Source: Planktothrix tepida PCC 9214 (GTDB lineage Bacteria; Cyanobacteriota; Cyanobacteriia; Cyanobacteriales; Microcoleaceae). From it: a stretch of DNA of 64,000 bases. Location: positions 493,589 through 557,588 of the forward strand of contig NZ_LN889782.1 in the NCBI RefSeq assembly GCF_900009145.1. The letters run 5' to 3'. The position numbers and the translations under genes are program-made. The notes beneath the pieces are model-generated. The model made no database searches. It was not told where the DNA came from and worked only from the letters and a program-made list of their open reading frames with translations. Of this stretch, positions 1 through 8,770 are shown one piece after another; positions within the stretch are counted from its first letter, which is position 1; every line of letters starts with the position of its first letter.

Positions 1-1050
1 ACTAAATAGAGGTAAAGGTAAACCAGTAGTAGGTAAAACACCCGTTGCTACCCCAATATTTAATAGAGATTGTCCGACCATAACGACCATCACCCCAATG
101 GCTACTAATTGATGTTCAATTTGTTGTGCTTTCAGGGCGACTCGTAGAGCTAGAGTTCCATAAATTGTTAATAGAAATAATAATAAAATTCCGCCAATAA
201 AGCCAAATTCTTCTGCATAAACCGAGAAAATAAAATCACTATACTGAATTGGTAAATAATAGATTTTTTGGTGAGATAATCCCAATCCTGTCCCCCAAAA
301 ACCACCAGAACCCACCGCTAGAAGACTTTGCACTAACTGGTATCCATCCCCCATCGAATCAGCCCAAGGATTTAAAAAGGATAAAACTCTTCGTCTTTGA
401 TATTCTTTAATACTAATACTTAAGGTGGCTAAAAGTATTCCCCCTAAAGCCGTCCCCCCTAAATAGTAAAACGGCAATCCTGCGGCTAAGGCAACTAACC
501 AAAGGGTCATCCCACAAAGGGCGGTGGTACTTAAGTTGGGTTGCAATAAAATCGATAATAATACAGTTCCAAAAATTCCTAACCAAATCAACCGAAGTTT
601 CCAACTTAAACGAAACCAATTACCAAAAAAACGGGCACTTTGTAAGACAAGAAAAGGCTTCATTAACTCTGAAGGTTGAATCGGAATCGGCCCGATAGAA
701 ATCCAGCGAGTTGCACCATTAATGGTTGTTCCTAATCCGGGAACTAAGGTGAGAAATAATAATCCTAGAACAATTAAAACTCCCCATTGGGCAATTTTTA
801 ACCAAAATCTCAGAGAAGATTGAACAATAAAACTAAATCCCAATAATCCTACAACTGTCCAGATTAATTGACGTTTAAAATAATATAATCCATCTCCCTG
901 TTCTGCGTAAGCAATGGGATAAGAAGCGGAGAACATAATAATTAAACCCACAAATAACCAGAGAAAGGTTATCCAATGTAACCATCGAGCTTCCGTTGAC
1001 CAATGGGTCACAGAAGAGGTAAAAAACGGGAAAATTTGTCTTAAATTCAT
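1..1050 (-). CDS. ftsW: FtsW/RodA-family lipid II polymerase or flippase, C-terminus outside the window
   Basis: This is a polytopic membrane protein of the SEDS family, which polymerises peptidoglycan during division (FtsW) or elongation (RodA). I read 350 codons on the minus strand from an ATG at 1050 with no stop before the window edge, so the C-terminus is missing. Family motifs are clear: GATRWISIGPIPIQPSEL, then NPWADSMGDGYQLVQS, VYAEEFGFIGG, and finally GVLPTTGLPLPLFS, which is the usual near-C-terminal loop. Only a short tail should be missing. About nine or ten hydrophobic segments are visible. The GDGYQLVQS and QPSELMKP wording fits FtsW rather than RodA, but the assignment between the two is by wording only. 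The gene is divergent from the glycosyltransferase at 1381. Confidence 0.9.
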   Translation of the reverse strand, partial: MNLRQIFPFFTSSVTHWSTEARWLHWITFLWLFVGLIIMFSASYPIAYAEQGDGLYYFKRQLIWTVVGLLGFSFIVQSSLRFWLKIAQWGVLIVLGLLFLTLVPGLGTTINGATRWISIGPIPIQPSELMKPFLVLQSARFFGNWFRLSWKLRLIWLGIFGTVLLSILLQPNLSTTALCGMTLWLVALAAGLPFYYLGGTALGGILLATLSISIKEYQRRRVLSFLNPWADSMGDGYQLVQSLLAVGSGGFWGTGLGLSHQKIYYLPIQYSDFIFSVYAEEFGFIGGILLLFLLTIYGTLALRVALKAQQIEHQLVAIGVMVVMVGQSLLNIGVATGVLPTTGLPLPLFS

Positions 1051-1380
1051 CTCAAGAATACAACCGTAAACGGGAGTATAGAGTTATTGTTCATTCTCAG
1101 TATCTTACGTTCAAAAGGATTAAATTGGCATTCAACTCCCTATTAATTCTGTGTACAGCAACCCCAAATCGAAATTTAACCTTTAAACTTTGACTTGTTT
1201 TCCAGGAACAGCTAAAAGCACAATTCGTGATAAAATGATATAAGAATTTTGACTAATTTTTTCAAATCAACGGCAAAACTTGCCATTTTTTTCATAGTCC
1301 TTCCTCGAAAAATTCCCCCTGTTTCGGTGTAATGGGGGCTGTAACCGTCTCCCTCTTGACATCCGTTTAATTTCCTCTCT
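1051..1380. other. Intergenic region between divergent ftsW and glycosyltransferase
   Basis: These 330 bases separate two divergently transcribed genes and must hold both promoters. The stretch is AT-rich with T-runs near 1255-1300. I see no RNA gene, no ORF with family resemblance and no strong dyad. Confidence 0.5.
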
Positions 1381-2652
1381 ATGACATTTCAACCCCGAAC
1401 ACCCGTAGCATTAATTTCGATTCATGGCGATCCCGATATTACCATCGGACAGGAGGAAGCCGGAGGACAAAATGTGTATGTCCGTCAGGTAGGGGAAGCC
1501 TTAGCTGCGTTAGGATGGCCCGTGGATATGTTCACCCGCAGAAGTCATCCTGATCAACCTCTGATTGTTCAGCATCGTCCCAATTGTCGCACGATTCGAT
1601 TAATTGCTGGCCCAGAAGAATTTATTCCTAGAGATCAAGGATTTCCTTATTTATTGGAATTTGTGGAAAAATTTCAAAAATATCAAGCCGAAACCGGGAT
1701 ACAATATGAATTAATCCATACCAATTATTGGTTATCAGGTTGGGTCGGATTGGAATTAAAAAAACATCAACTTTTACGACAAGTTCATACCTATCATTCT
1801 TTAGGAATTGTTAAATATCAAGCCGTTTCTGATATTCCTAAAATTGCTCACACTCGATTAAATGTTGATAAACTTTGTTTAGAAACCGCAGAACGAATTG
1901 TTGCGACTAGCCCCCAAGAACAACAGTTTTTACGAGAATTGGTGTCTGAGATTGGCAACATTAATATTATTCCCTGTGGAACTAATATTGATCAATTAGG
2001 TCAAGTTTCTAAGGCAGATGCCAGGGAAAAGTTAGGATTCGATCCCCAAGGAAAACTGGTATTTTATATTGGTCGATTTGATCCTCGAAAAGGAATAGAA
2101 ACTTTAATCAGGGCGATCGCTAATTCTAAATTTCGCTATGATCCTCAGTTAAAATTAATCATTGGCGGGGGTTCTCGTCCGGGGTGTAGTGATGGATTAG
2201 AACGCCATCGTTTGGAAAAAATTGTTGATGAATTAGGGTTAAATGATATTACCCAATTTACAGGCAGAATTTTAGACGAAGAACTACCATTATATTATCG
2301 AGCGGCGGATGTTTGTGTGGTTCCCAGCCATTATGAACCCTTTGGTTTAGTCGCAATTGAATCCATGGCAAGTTATACTCCTGTAGTCGCTTCTAATGTG
2401 GGGGGATTAAAATTTACAGTTATTCCTGAAGTTACGGGGTTATTATGTCCGCCAAAAGATGAGATGGCTTTTACTGAAGCGATTGATCGAATTTTATCTA
2501 ATCCTAACTGGTCAAAACAACTGGGAGAAGCGGGAAGAAAAGAAGTAGAAACCCAATTTAGTTGGCAAGGGGTTGCCTTAAAATTAAGCGATCTTTATAC
2601 TCAAATTTTAAGTGAACCCGCCCAACTATTAAGAATAAAACATAAGTTTTAA
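1381..2652 (+). CDS. Glycosyltransferase family 4 (GT-B fold), sucrose-synthase-like motif set
   Basis: This is a retaining GT-B glycosyltransferase of 423 residues, predicted cytosolic or peripheral. The N-terminal domain carries GGQNVYVRQVGEALAALG (about residues 28-45), the glycine-rich loop seen in sucrose synthase, sucrose-phosphate synthase and related GT4 enzymes. The C-terminal nucleotide-sugar domain has GRFDPRKGIETLIRAI (about 233-248) and the EX7E element in EPFGLVAIESMA (about 319-330). A sucrose-phosphate synthase role is possible, but the protein is short and lacks a phosphatase domain, so the acceptor stays unassigned. The ATG at 1381 has no obvious Shine-Dalgarno. It is convergent with the GTPase gene at 2774. 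Confidence 0.85.
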   Translation: MTFQPRTPVALISIHGDPDITIGQEEAGGQNVYVRQVGEALAALGWPVDMFTRRSHPDQPLIVQHRPNCRTIRLIAGPEEFIPRDQGFPYLLEFVEKFQKYQAETGIQYELIHTNYWLSGWVGLELKKHQLLRQVHTYHSLGIVKYQAVSDIPKIAHTRLNVDKLCLETAERIVATSPQEQQFLRELVSEIGNINIIPCGTNIDQLGQVSKADAREKLGFDPQGKLVFYIGRFDPRKGIETLIRAIANSKFRYDPQLKLIIGGGSRPGCSDGLERHRLEKIVDELGLNDITQFTGRILDEELPLYYRAADVCVVPSHYEPFGLVAIESMASYTPVVASNVGGLKFTVIPEVTGLLCPPKDEMAFTEAIDRILSNPNWSKQLGEAGRKEVETQFSWQGVALKLSDLYTQILSEPAQLLRIKHKF

Positions 2653-2664
2653 CAGGAGTCCCTT

Positions 2665-2679
2665 AGAAACCGGGTTTCT
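2665..2679. repeat. Short perfect palindrome between convergent genes
   Basis: AGAAACC-G-GGTTTCT is a 7-bp-arm dyad just after the glycosyltransferase stop codon. A similar but imperfect word (AGAAACTGGGTTTTT) follows the ABC ATPase gene near 20686. It could be a dispersed repeat or a weak transcription stop; there is no long T-run after it. Confidence 0.4.
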
Positions 2680-2773
2680 GATTGTTATTGATTATGTCGG
2701 TGAGATTATGAATTTACTCCGAGGCGACAAAGAATCTTCTATCAATGCCTATGTTTAATTACTATCCCTGTGA

Positions 2774-3607
2774 TTAATGAGGGGGTAATTCTAACGCAAT
2801 ATTTCCTAATAATCCCTTACGAAAATCATTTAATAATTGACGAGCCGTTCTTTCAATATCCCCTTTATGTCGATGTTCTGCTAATTCTTGTAAATAAATA
2901 TCCCCACTGAGGGCATTAAATTCTAATTGATACCGGGTGGCTAATAAATGTTGTAAATTCAAATCTTGTAAGAATTCTATTAATGCCACAGCGACTTGTT
3001 GATTTTCATAAGCTGCTTCCCCAATATCTTCACAGATGGCTAATTTTAACGCATCTTCTTGTTTTTTGATTTGAGTCGGAATCACCCCTGGGGCATCCAA
3101 TAATTCCAAAGTCTCCGAAATTCTCACCCATCTTAACTGACGAGTCACCCCCGCTCGTCGTGCACTGTCCACAACCCGCCGCTTTAATAACCGATTAATT
3201 AACGCCGATTTTCCCACATTGGGAAACCCAATCACCACAGCCCGAACCGGACGGGGTAACATTCCCCGTGAGGCTCGTTTTTCATTCATCTGCACCCCGG
3301 CTAATTGGGCAGCTTTTGCGACCGCTTCCACCCCATTCCCCAACTGAGCATTGGTAAAATATGCCGTTTCCCCCCGTTGTTGAAACCACTCTTCCCACTG
3401 TTTCTGAATATGAGAAGGAATCATATCCATACGGTTAATCACTAAAACTTTGGTTTTACTCCCCACCCACTGGGGAACTTGGGGATGATGGGTCGCCAAA
3501 GGAATCCGAGCATCTCGTACCTCCAACACCACATCCACCCGTTTCAGTTGTTCGGTAAGGGTGCGTTCCGCTTTAGCAATATGACCGGGATACCATTGGA
3601 TAGACAT
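2774..3607 (-). CDS. rbgA: Ribosome biogenesis GTPase YlqF/RbgA
   Basis: This is a circularly permuted GTPase of 277 residues that acts in late assembly of the large ribosomal subunit. The permuted order is visible: the N-terminal signature WYPGHIAKAERTL (residues 5-17), then G4 NRMD (58-61), then G1 GFPNVGKSALIN (127-138), then G3 DAPG (171-174). A C-terminal helical domain follows (about 190-277), as in the family. Length is normal. The gene is convergent with the glycosyltransferase and is followed on its 5' side by a G-rich repetitive spacer (3608-3700). Confidence 0.93.
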   Translation of the reverse strand: MSIQWYPGHIAKAERTLTEQLKRVDVVLEVRDARIPLATHHPQVPQWVGSKTKVLVINRMDMIPSHIQKQWEEWFQQRGETAYFTNAQLGNGVEAVAKAAQLAGVQMNEKRASRGMLPRPVRAVVIGFPNVGKSALINRLLKRRVVDSARRAGVTRQLRWVRISETLELLDAPGVIPTQIKKQEDALKLAICEDIGEAAYENQQVAVALIEFLQDLNLQHLLATRYQLEFNALSGDIYLQELAEHRHKGDIERTARQLLNDFRKGLLGNIALELPPH

Positions 3608-3611
3608 AGGG

Positions 3612-3692
3612 GTTTAGGGCTGGGGGAATGGGAGACAAGGGGACGGGGTGACAAGAGGGGACAGGGTGACAAGGGGACGGGGAGCGTTCTTG
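3612..3692. repeat. G-rich low-complexity tandem region
   Basis: Variants of GGGGACAGGGTGACAAG recur several times on the plus strand between rbgA and the UspA gene. A similar G-rich tract closes the window (about 63965-64000). It looks like a degenerate short tandem repeat rather than coding sequence. Confidence 0.6.
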
Positions 3693-3721
3693 CTGGGTTA
3701 CAGTTAAGCGTCAATACCTTG

Positions 3722-4138
3722 TTAGGGAACAACCAGAACTGGACAGGGAGACAAGTTAATGACGCGGTTAGTGACGCTATCGGCGGCACCTTCTTCAGTC
3801 AGACCAGTACCCCGACTGCCGATGACGATTAAATTAGCATCGATTTCATCAGCAACATCACAAATCGTGAAGGCTGGTTTTCCTTGTCGTTCTAGGGTTT
3901 GAACCTGAATCCCCTCCTTAGAAAACAGGGCTTGAGCTTGTTCGAGTAAGTCCGCCACTGCTTCCGGGGATGTCATTTGTTCATCGTGGGGCTGAGGGTC
4001 ACGAACCTCAGTGTCAGGTTCCACAACAGCCAGAACATAGAGAGTAGACTGATAGGTCTTGACAAGGTTGGTCACAATTACAGCCGCTTCGTGGGCTTCA
4101 CGGCTTTGATCAACAGCAAATAAAACAGTTTTAAACAT
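3722..4138 (-). CDS. Universal stress protein UspA family
   Basis: This is a single-domain Usp protein of 138 residues starting MFKTVLFAVDQS. I chose the ATG at 4138 because it matches the usual Usp N-terminus and has GGAG about 10 nt upstream. A longer reading to 4228 adds 30 residues that do not look like the family. The C-terminal ATP loop reads VIGSRGTGLTEEGAADSV. It keeps the GxxG part, but the usual G(S/T) after the spacer is DS, so ATP binding may be altered. The end INLSPCPVLVVP is typical. It is divergent from pgk. The physiological role is unknown. Confidence 0.88.
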   Translation of the reverse strand: MFKTVLFAVDQSREAHEAAVIVTNLVKTYQSTLYVLAVVEPDTEVRDPQPHDEQMTSPEAVADLLEQAQALFSKEGIQVQTLERQGKPAFTICDVADEIDANLIVIGSRGTGLTEEGAADSVTNRVINLSPCPVLVVP

Positions 4139-4289
4139 AATCGCGCATCTCCGAGACGCGGACTTCGGTAGAATGTTTACTGTGAACGATTGGGTGGTAG
4201 ACCTCATTGGGTTGACAGACAATATCAAACTGTCCGAAACCTGACCAATGCCACCTAAATTTAATCTGATTAAGACAAGAACACATCCT

Positions 4290-4306
4290 AGGAGGATAAT
4301 CCTGTG
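4290..4306 (+). promoter_or_regulatory. Strong ribosome binding site fixing a GTG start for pgk
   Basis: AGGAGG at 4290-4295 lies 8 nt before GTG at 4304. The protein then begins [16 protein letters not shown], the expected Pgk N-terminus, so GTG is the start. Confidence 0.85.
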
Positions 4307-5500
4307 TCAAAAAAAACTGTAGCAGATTTATCAGCATCAGATTTATCTGGGAAACGAGTATTAGTCCGCGTTGATTTTAATGTTCCCCTTGATAATGGTT
4401 CAATTTCCGATGATACACGGATTCGCGCTGCTCTGCCGACAATCCAAGATTTAACCTCCAAAGGTGCTAAAGTTATTTTAACTAGCCACTTTGGTCGTCC
4501 CAAAGGAATAGACGACTCCATGCGTTTAACCCCTGTGGCAGCCCGGTTATCGGAATTGTTAGGCAAACCGGTTAAGAAATGTGACGATTGTATTGGGGAT
4601 GAAGTCGCCCAAGTTGTTGCTGCTATGGAAAATGGGGATGTCACTGTCTTAGAAAATGTCCGTTTCTATGCCGAAGAAGAAAAAAATGATCCTGAATTTG
4701 CTCAAAAATTAGCTTCTGTTGCCGATTTCTACGTTAATGATGCTTTTGGAACTGCCCACCGTGCCCATGCTTCTACTGAAGGCGTAACCCATTATTTGCC
4801 TTCTGTGGCGGGTTATTTAATTGAAAAAGAACTCCAGTTTTTGCAAGGTGCAATTGAAGAACCCAAACGTCCTTTAGCTGCTATTGTTGGCGGTTCTAAA
4901 GTGTCTTCTAAAATTGGTGTCATTGAAGCCCTTTTAGATAAATGCGATAAATTACTGTTAGGCGGTGGGATGATTTTCACCTTTTATAAAGCTCGTGGTT
5001 TAAATGTGGGTAAATCTTTGGTAGAAGAAGATAAACTCGATTTAGCTCGTGCTTTAGAAGCAAAAGCCAAAGAAAAAGGCGTAGCGTTCCTGTTACCGAC
5101 CGATGTGGTTGTTGCGGATAAATTTGCCCCTGATGCAGAAGCCAAAACCGTTAGTATTAATGATATTCCCGATGGTTGGATGGGGTTAGATATTGGCCCT
5201 GATTCTGTTAAAGTTTTTCAAGCAGCTTTAGGCGACTGTAAAACCGTGATTTGGAACGGCCCTATGGGGGTTTTTGAGTTCGAGAAATTCGCGGCGGGAA
5301 CCAAAGCGATCGCTTTAACTTTAGCAGATTTAACTAAAACAGGCACGATTACAATTATCGGTGGTGGTGATTCCGTTGCGGCTGTTGAACAGTTGAATTT
5401 AGGCGAACAAATGAGCCATATTTCCACTGGAGGTGGCGCGAGTTTAGAACTGTTAGAAGGAAAAGTATTACCTGGAATTGCAGCGTTAAATGACAAGTAA
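4304..5500 (+). CDS. pgk: Phosphoglycerate kinase
   Basis: Pgk catalyses 3-phosphoglycerate + ATP to 1,3-bisphosphoglycerate in the Calvin cycle and the reverse step in glycolysis. The 398-residue length is normal. Visible signatures are [12 protein letters not shown] (about 21-32) for the substrate pocket, TSHFGRPKG, the hinge/ATP region [11 protein letters not shown] (about 196-206), and [12 protein letters not shown] near residue 350. The GTG start is fixed by a strong AGGAGG. A stem-loop terminator follows directly. It appears monocistronic. Confidence 0.97.
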   Translation: MSKKTVADLSASDLSGKRVLVRVDFNVPLDNGSISDDTRIRAALPTIQDLTSKGAKVILTSHFGRPKGIDDSMRLTPVAARLSELLGKPVKKCDDCIGDEVAQVVAAMENGDVTVLENVRFYAEEEKNDPEFAQKLASVADFYVNDAFGTAHRAHASTEGVTHYLPSVAGYLIEKELQFLQGAIEEPKRPLAAIVGGSKVSSKIGVIEALLDKCDKLLLGGGMIFTFYKARGLNVGKSLVEEDKLDLARALEAKAKEKGVAFLLPTDVVVADKFAPDAEAKTVSINDIPDGWMGLDIGPDSVKVFQAALGDCKTVIWNGPMGVFEFEKFAAGTKAIALTLADLTKTGTITIIGGGDSVAAVEQLNLGEQMSHISTGGGASLELLEGKVLPGIAALNDK

Positions 5501-5524
5501 TTTTAGGATAATTTAATCCGAACT

Positions 5525-5562
5525 GTAGGGGATATGGCCGTGTCATTCCCCTACTATTTTTT
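5525..5562 (+). terminator. Rho-independent terminator of pgk
   Basis: Perfect 8-bp arms GTAGGGGA (5525-5532) and TCCCCTAC (5547-5554) are followed by TATTTTTT. An inner ATG/CAT pairing extends the stem past a bulged T. Confidence 0.85.
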
Positions 5563-5597
5563 GACCCTGAACGTTTAATTATGGAACTTGAATAATA

Positions 5598-5959
5598 GGG
5601 TTCTTCTAGGCTAGTTATGAGATCTTAAATCAAATAGAAGAAGTCAGTATAGACTTGTGGGTTCCCTATAAAAGTGTAGTGGAAGAACTGATGCCGAATG
5701 CACAAGTAGTTGCCGATAGATTTCATGTCATCAAACAAGTCAATGAAGAGTTAGACTAAACAATCAAAAGGTGGATTGCCGAAATTCTCGCCTATTTCGA
5801 CAATCGAACTACCCAAGGGGTCGTCGAAGGAATCAATCAGAAAATTAAGTTAATTAAGAGAAGAGCGTATGGCTTAAATAATTTTGCTAACTTTAGAAGA
5901 AGAGTTCTCTTAAATTGGCATTTTTCTTCTAATTTATCATAGTTAGTCTAGAAGAGCCT
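5598..5959 (+). mobile_element. ISL3-type IS remnant with both ends, internally deleted (about 362 bp)
   Basis: Imperfect terminal inverted repeats are visible: left GGTTCTTCTAGGCTAGTTAT (5599-5618); right, read on the minus strand, GGCTCTTCTAGACTAACTAT. Between them are only pieces of an ISL3 transposase. Both ends kept with most of the coding region lost makes this a MITE-like non-autonomous derivative. I find no convincing target-site duplication. Confidence 0.7.
5610..5942 (+). pseudogene. ISL3 family transposase fragments
   Basis: One frame carries ISL3 transposase pieces: EEVSIDLWVPYKSVVEEL and VVADRFHVIKQVNEELD, then an in-frame TAA. After it comes WIAEILAYFDNRTTQGVVEG with KIKLIKRRAYGLNNFANFRR, ending LLNWHFSSNLS. 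The first block is the DDE-core aspartate region and the second the extreme C-terminus. The N-terminus and the section between the blocks (well over 100 residues in intact members) are missing. It cannot encode an active transposase. Confidence 0.8.
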
Positions 5960-6172
5960 TAATTTTTACTATCCCATACTATAGTAACAGTCCCTTTTTA
6001 GATCCACAACTCCCAAATCCCAATGGTAACGCTAAGATAATAGCGATCGCCTCCTAAAACTTCCCTCCTCCCCCTCGTTTCTAGGTTCTACCTAGAAATG
6101 ATATTAGGGTGGCTCTGCCACCTGTCAAAAATTCACTATCAACCATGATTAAAAAGAGGGAAATTAATTTAA

Positions 6173-7840
6173 TTACAAATTATAATAACTTCTTTCATAA
6201 ATTTTCAAAAAATAATCAGCTAATTTATGTAATTTTAATTTATTCATATCTTCATAAAGTGTCGGTTGATCTCTACTTAATTTTTGAAGATATTCAGCAT
6301 CTTGTAAAACCTCTACTAAATCATCTATTCCATCAAACTTATAAGCAAGATCTACTGCTATTTGTAAGACAGGCTTACTATAAAAATATTTAAAAATTTC
6401 TTGTGAAACATAACAAATCTCTAGTTTATCTTTACATAAAGATAGAGCTACTAAAGATAGCTTTTCTGCTAATTCCGGCTGATTGTCTTTTGAGGCTGCT
6501 TTAACGGCAGTCAAACGAATGTAGATATGAGTTATATCATCTAATTGAACCCTGTTGCACAGAGGTAAAACAAGTTCTAAGCTTTTTTTATAGTTTCCTA
6601 TGTCTGCAAGAAAAGAAGCAAAAATTTCTATCTTTTCAGGCTCTAATTTTCCTTGTATCCATCTTTTTTCTACAAACTTTAAAACATTTTCTATTAATTT
6701 TTTGTCTTTTCGGGTTTCCATTTTATTTTTATCGGAAATATTAGACAATATTTCCGATAATTTATTAGTTAATAAATTGTCAGCTTCTTCATCATTAGGT
6801 ATTAAATCAACCATCTTAAATCCATAATTTATCCAGGCTTCTTCATTTTTAGTAAAATAGAAAAATCTCATTGCAGTTCTATATACTTCAGGATGAGGGT
6901 ACATAGCTGCAATTTCAAGGATTCTTTTTTCCGTTTCTTGCGGAGGAAGAGACAGCAAACTCTTACTAATATTTTCTACTTGCTCACGAATATTTTTATC
7001 GGCTAATTCTATATTTAATCCATAGAATAAACTAACATAATTTTTTAATAGTTCTTCATCTTTATTAGAACTAACCAGTGCTAAAAACTCATTTTGTTCT
7101 AGCAAAGACGAAGAAAATAGAAAGAAAAGTTTATTATCTTCTACTTCAAAACGTTTACAACATCTTATTTTAAAAGTTGAAATATCGTTGGGTTTAGGGA
7201 CACGAGAAACAACAACTTTAACATCAATTTTCTTGTCCAGTGCTTGAGCAACTTGACTTTTTTGAATTAAGTTTTTAATATGCTTCGTGACTTTGATACT
7301 TTCTGAACTCATAGAGGAAAGCATTACGACTTCATCAGCTAATTGTTGGGTGCATAAACCAGCAATTTCAGTAATACCTGTACGAGAGTCTATAATGACA
7401 AAATCTGCTTTTAAATCTTCCTTGATGTAGGCAATAAATTGTTGAAAAAAGGCAACCCCATTAAGTTCTTCAGAAAAAATTTTACCCCAATCTAACTGAC
7501 TCAGTTGTTTATAATAATTTTCAGATAAATATTGACCTGATGGAATTAACCACAGGGGAATAGACTCAGTAGAATCACCAAAAGGGACTTTAAGACAAAT
7601 ATCTTGAATTTGACACAACTCTTGGTTATGAATTTGATAATGCAAAATATAATCTAAAAGCCCTTTGTGATCCTCTGGTACTTTCAAACTATGAAATTTA
7701 GCATCAATTCCTGGAGCTTCTAAATCAAAATCAATAATAACTGTTTTTAGCCCAAGTTTCGCAAGATAAACGGCAAAGTTAGCAGCAGCTAAGGTTCTAC
7801 CCACACCACCTTTATAGGAATAGAATGTAATGGTTTTCAT
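6173..7840 (-). CDS. KGGVGR-motif ParA/MinD-like ATPase with helical C-terminal domain
   Basis: The protein has 555 residues. The first 45 read as a deviant Walker A ATPase: FYSYKGGVGRTLAAANFAVY, then TVIIDFDLEAPG. The signature lysine (K10) is kept, but the GKT lysine is arginine (R15), the mark of the KGGVGR-variant group. A switch II/Walker B-like DFVIIDSRTGITE follows (about 146-158). Residues about 290-555 look all-helical and TPR-like (e.g. ELAEKLSLVALSLCKDKLE) and may be a sensor or docking region. The start overlaps the stop of the HTH gene by 4 nt (ATGA), and that gene overlaps the toxin-like gene by 4 nt, so all three are translationally coupled. Such ATPases occur in bacterial conflict and signalling systems; the actual function is unknown. 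Confidence 0.8.
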   Translation of the reverse strand: MKTITFYSYKGGVGRTLAAANFAVYLAKLGLKTVIIDFDLEAPGIDAKFHSLKVPEDHKGLLDYILHYQIHNQELCQIQDICLKVPFGDSTESIPLWLIPSGQYLSENYYKQLSQLDWGKIFSEELNGVAFFQQFIAYIKEDLKADFVIIDSRTGITEIAGLCTQQLADEVVMLSSMSSESIKVTKHIKNLIQKSQVAQALDKKIDVKVVVSRVPKPNDISTFKIRCCKRFEVEDNKLFFLFSSSLLEQNEFLALVSSNKDEELLKNYVSLFYGLNIELADKNIREQVENISKSLLSLPPQETEKRILEIAAMYPHPEVYRTAMRFFYFTKNEEAWINYGFKMVDLIPNDEEADNLLTNKLSEILSNISDKNKMETRKDKKLIENVLKFVEKRWIQGKLEPEKIEIFASFLADIGNYKKSLELVLPLCNRVQLDDITHIYIRLTAVKAASKDNQPELAEKLSLVALSLCKDKLEICYVSQEIFKYFYSKPVLQIAVDLAYKFDGIDDLVEVLQDAEYLQKLSRDQPTLYEDMNKLKLHKLADYFLKIYERSYYNL

Positions 7841-8346
7841 GCTGCTGTCCCCCAGAAACCATCCTTAGAAACAAGATTCTGTGCTTGTTTACATTTTGTT
7901 TTTTGTTCTGATGAAATTAGATCAAATTCTGGCGTTTGTGGATTTTCTTGAGGGGGTAATTCTTCTATATCATCTAAAACAGTTTTAATCGTTTCTTCAA
8001 ACTCTTGGGGTGTTATCCCTAATTTAGCCGCAACTCCAGCAACTTTTTGACCATTCAGCAAAAATGATGCTTCAAAGTCAGCACCCAACGCATCTAAATA
8101 AGCTAAAACGGATTCAAATGTATGATCATTATTGGCGCTTTCTAATTTAGAAACCCAACTTTGACCTACTCCCATTTTTTCAGCTAACTCCGCCTGAGTT
8201 AACCCCATTTTTTTACGCAAATTTCGCATCACTTGAGTTAAAGCAACTCGAAATAATTCCTGTCTTTCTACCAGTCGAGTGTTTGGTGTGTCTGGAATAA
8301 TTTCATTGAGGAATGCTAAAACATCTTGAGTTTGATTATGAGTCAT
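7837..8346 (-). CDS. XRE-family helix-turn-helix protein, HigA-like antitoxin
   Basis: The protein has 169 residues. The HTH_3 domain is at about 37-90: LRKKMGLTQAELAEKMGVGQ, then SWVSKLESANNDHTFESV. The order toxin first, HTH second is typical of HigBA. It is longer than common HigA antitoxins: about 30 N-terminal residues precede the HTH. A C-terminal tail (about 95-169) contains a short helix ITPQEFEETIKTVLDDIEEL and a proline-rich linker. That tail might contact the KGGVGR ATPase encoded next. It overlaps both neighbours by 4 nt. It probably represses its own operon. Confidence 0.85.
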   Translation of the reverse strand: MTHNQTQDVLAFLNEIIPDTPNTRLVERQELFRVALTQVMRNLRKKMGLTQAELAEKMGVGQSWVSKLESANNDHTFESVLAYLDALGADFEASFLLNGQKVAGVAAKLGITPQEFEETIKTVLDDIEELPPQENPQTPEFDLISSEQKTKCKQAQNLVSKDGFWGTAA

Positions 8347-8726
8347 TTTTCACCTTCCTGTTGTTTCATCAAGCGTTCACGCCGTCTTACTGCCTGGTCA
8401 ATTTCTCGTTTAGGAGTTTTTTGAGTTTTCTTTTTAAAAGCGTGCAATAAGACAAACCGTTTACCGACTAAAGTACAGAAAAAGATGCGAGGATTATTCG
8501 GAGTATTATCTAACCGCAGTTCATATAAGTTAGTTTGGGTTGCAATTTTGTCTAAAATATCTGATCTTTCCCTCAATAACCTTAATCCGTAACTTTGTAA
8601 TAGCTTTAGCCGTAGCTGGAGTTGCTTCAGTTCTCCGGGTGTGAGCGAAGGATCTTTCAGAAACTCCTTAACGGGGGCTGTTCCATCGGCATCGAAGTAA
8701 AATTCAATGTGCCATTGCTCCGTCAC
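8343..8726 (-). CDS. RelE/HigB-like toxin of the Gp49 family
   Basis: The protein has 127 residues. IEFYFDADGTAPVKEFL at the start, YELRLDNTPNNPRIFFC in the middle and FVLLHAFKKKTQKTPKREID match the phage-derived Gp49/HigB-like group of type II toxins, which fold like RelE and cleave mRNA on the ribosome. It is the first gene of a three-gene operon on the minus strand and is coupled to the HTH antitoxin by ATGA overlap. Lysine and arginine rich C-terminus (RRRERLMKQQ) fits RNA binding. Toxicity is inferred from family only. Confidence 0.87.
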   Translation of the reverse strand: MTEQWHIEFYFDADGTAPVKEFLKDPSLTPGELKQLQLRLKLLQSYGLRLLRERSDILDKIATQTNLYELRLDNTPNNPRIFFCTLVGKRFVLLHAFKKKTQKTPKREIDQAVRRRERLMKQQEGEK

Positions 8727-8770
8727 TCCTCTATCTCCCTAGTATAGCATGACATATTTAGAATAAAATT

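Noticed and set aside
3479..3832. Plus-strand frame overlapping rbgA and the UspA gene
   Set aside because: It is antisense to two clear genes and spans the G-rich repeat.
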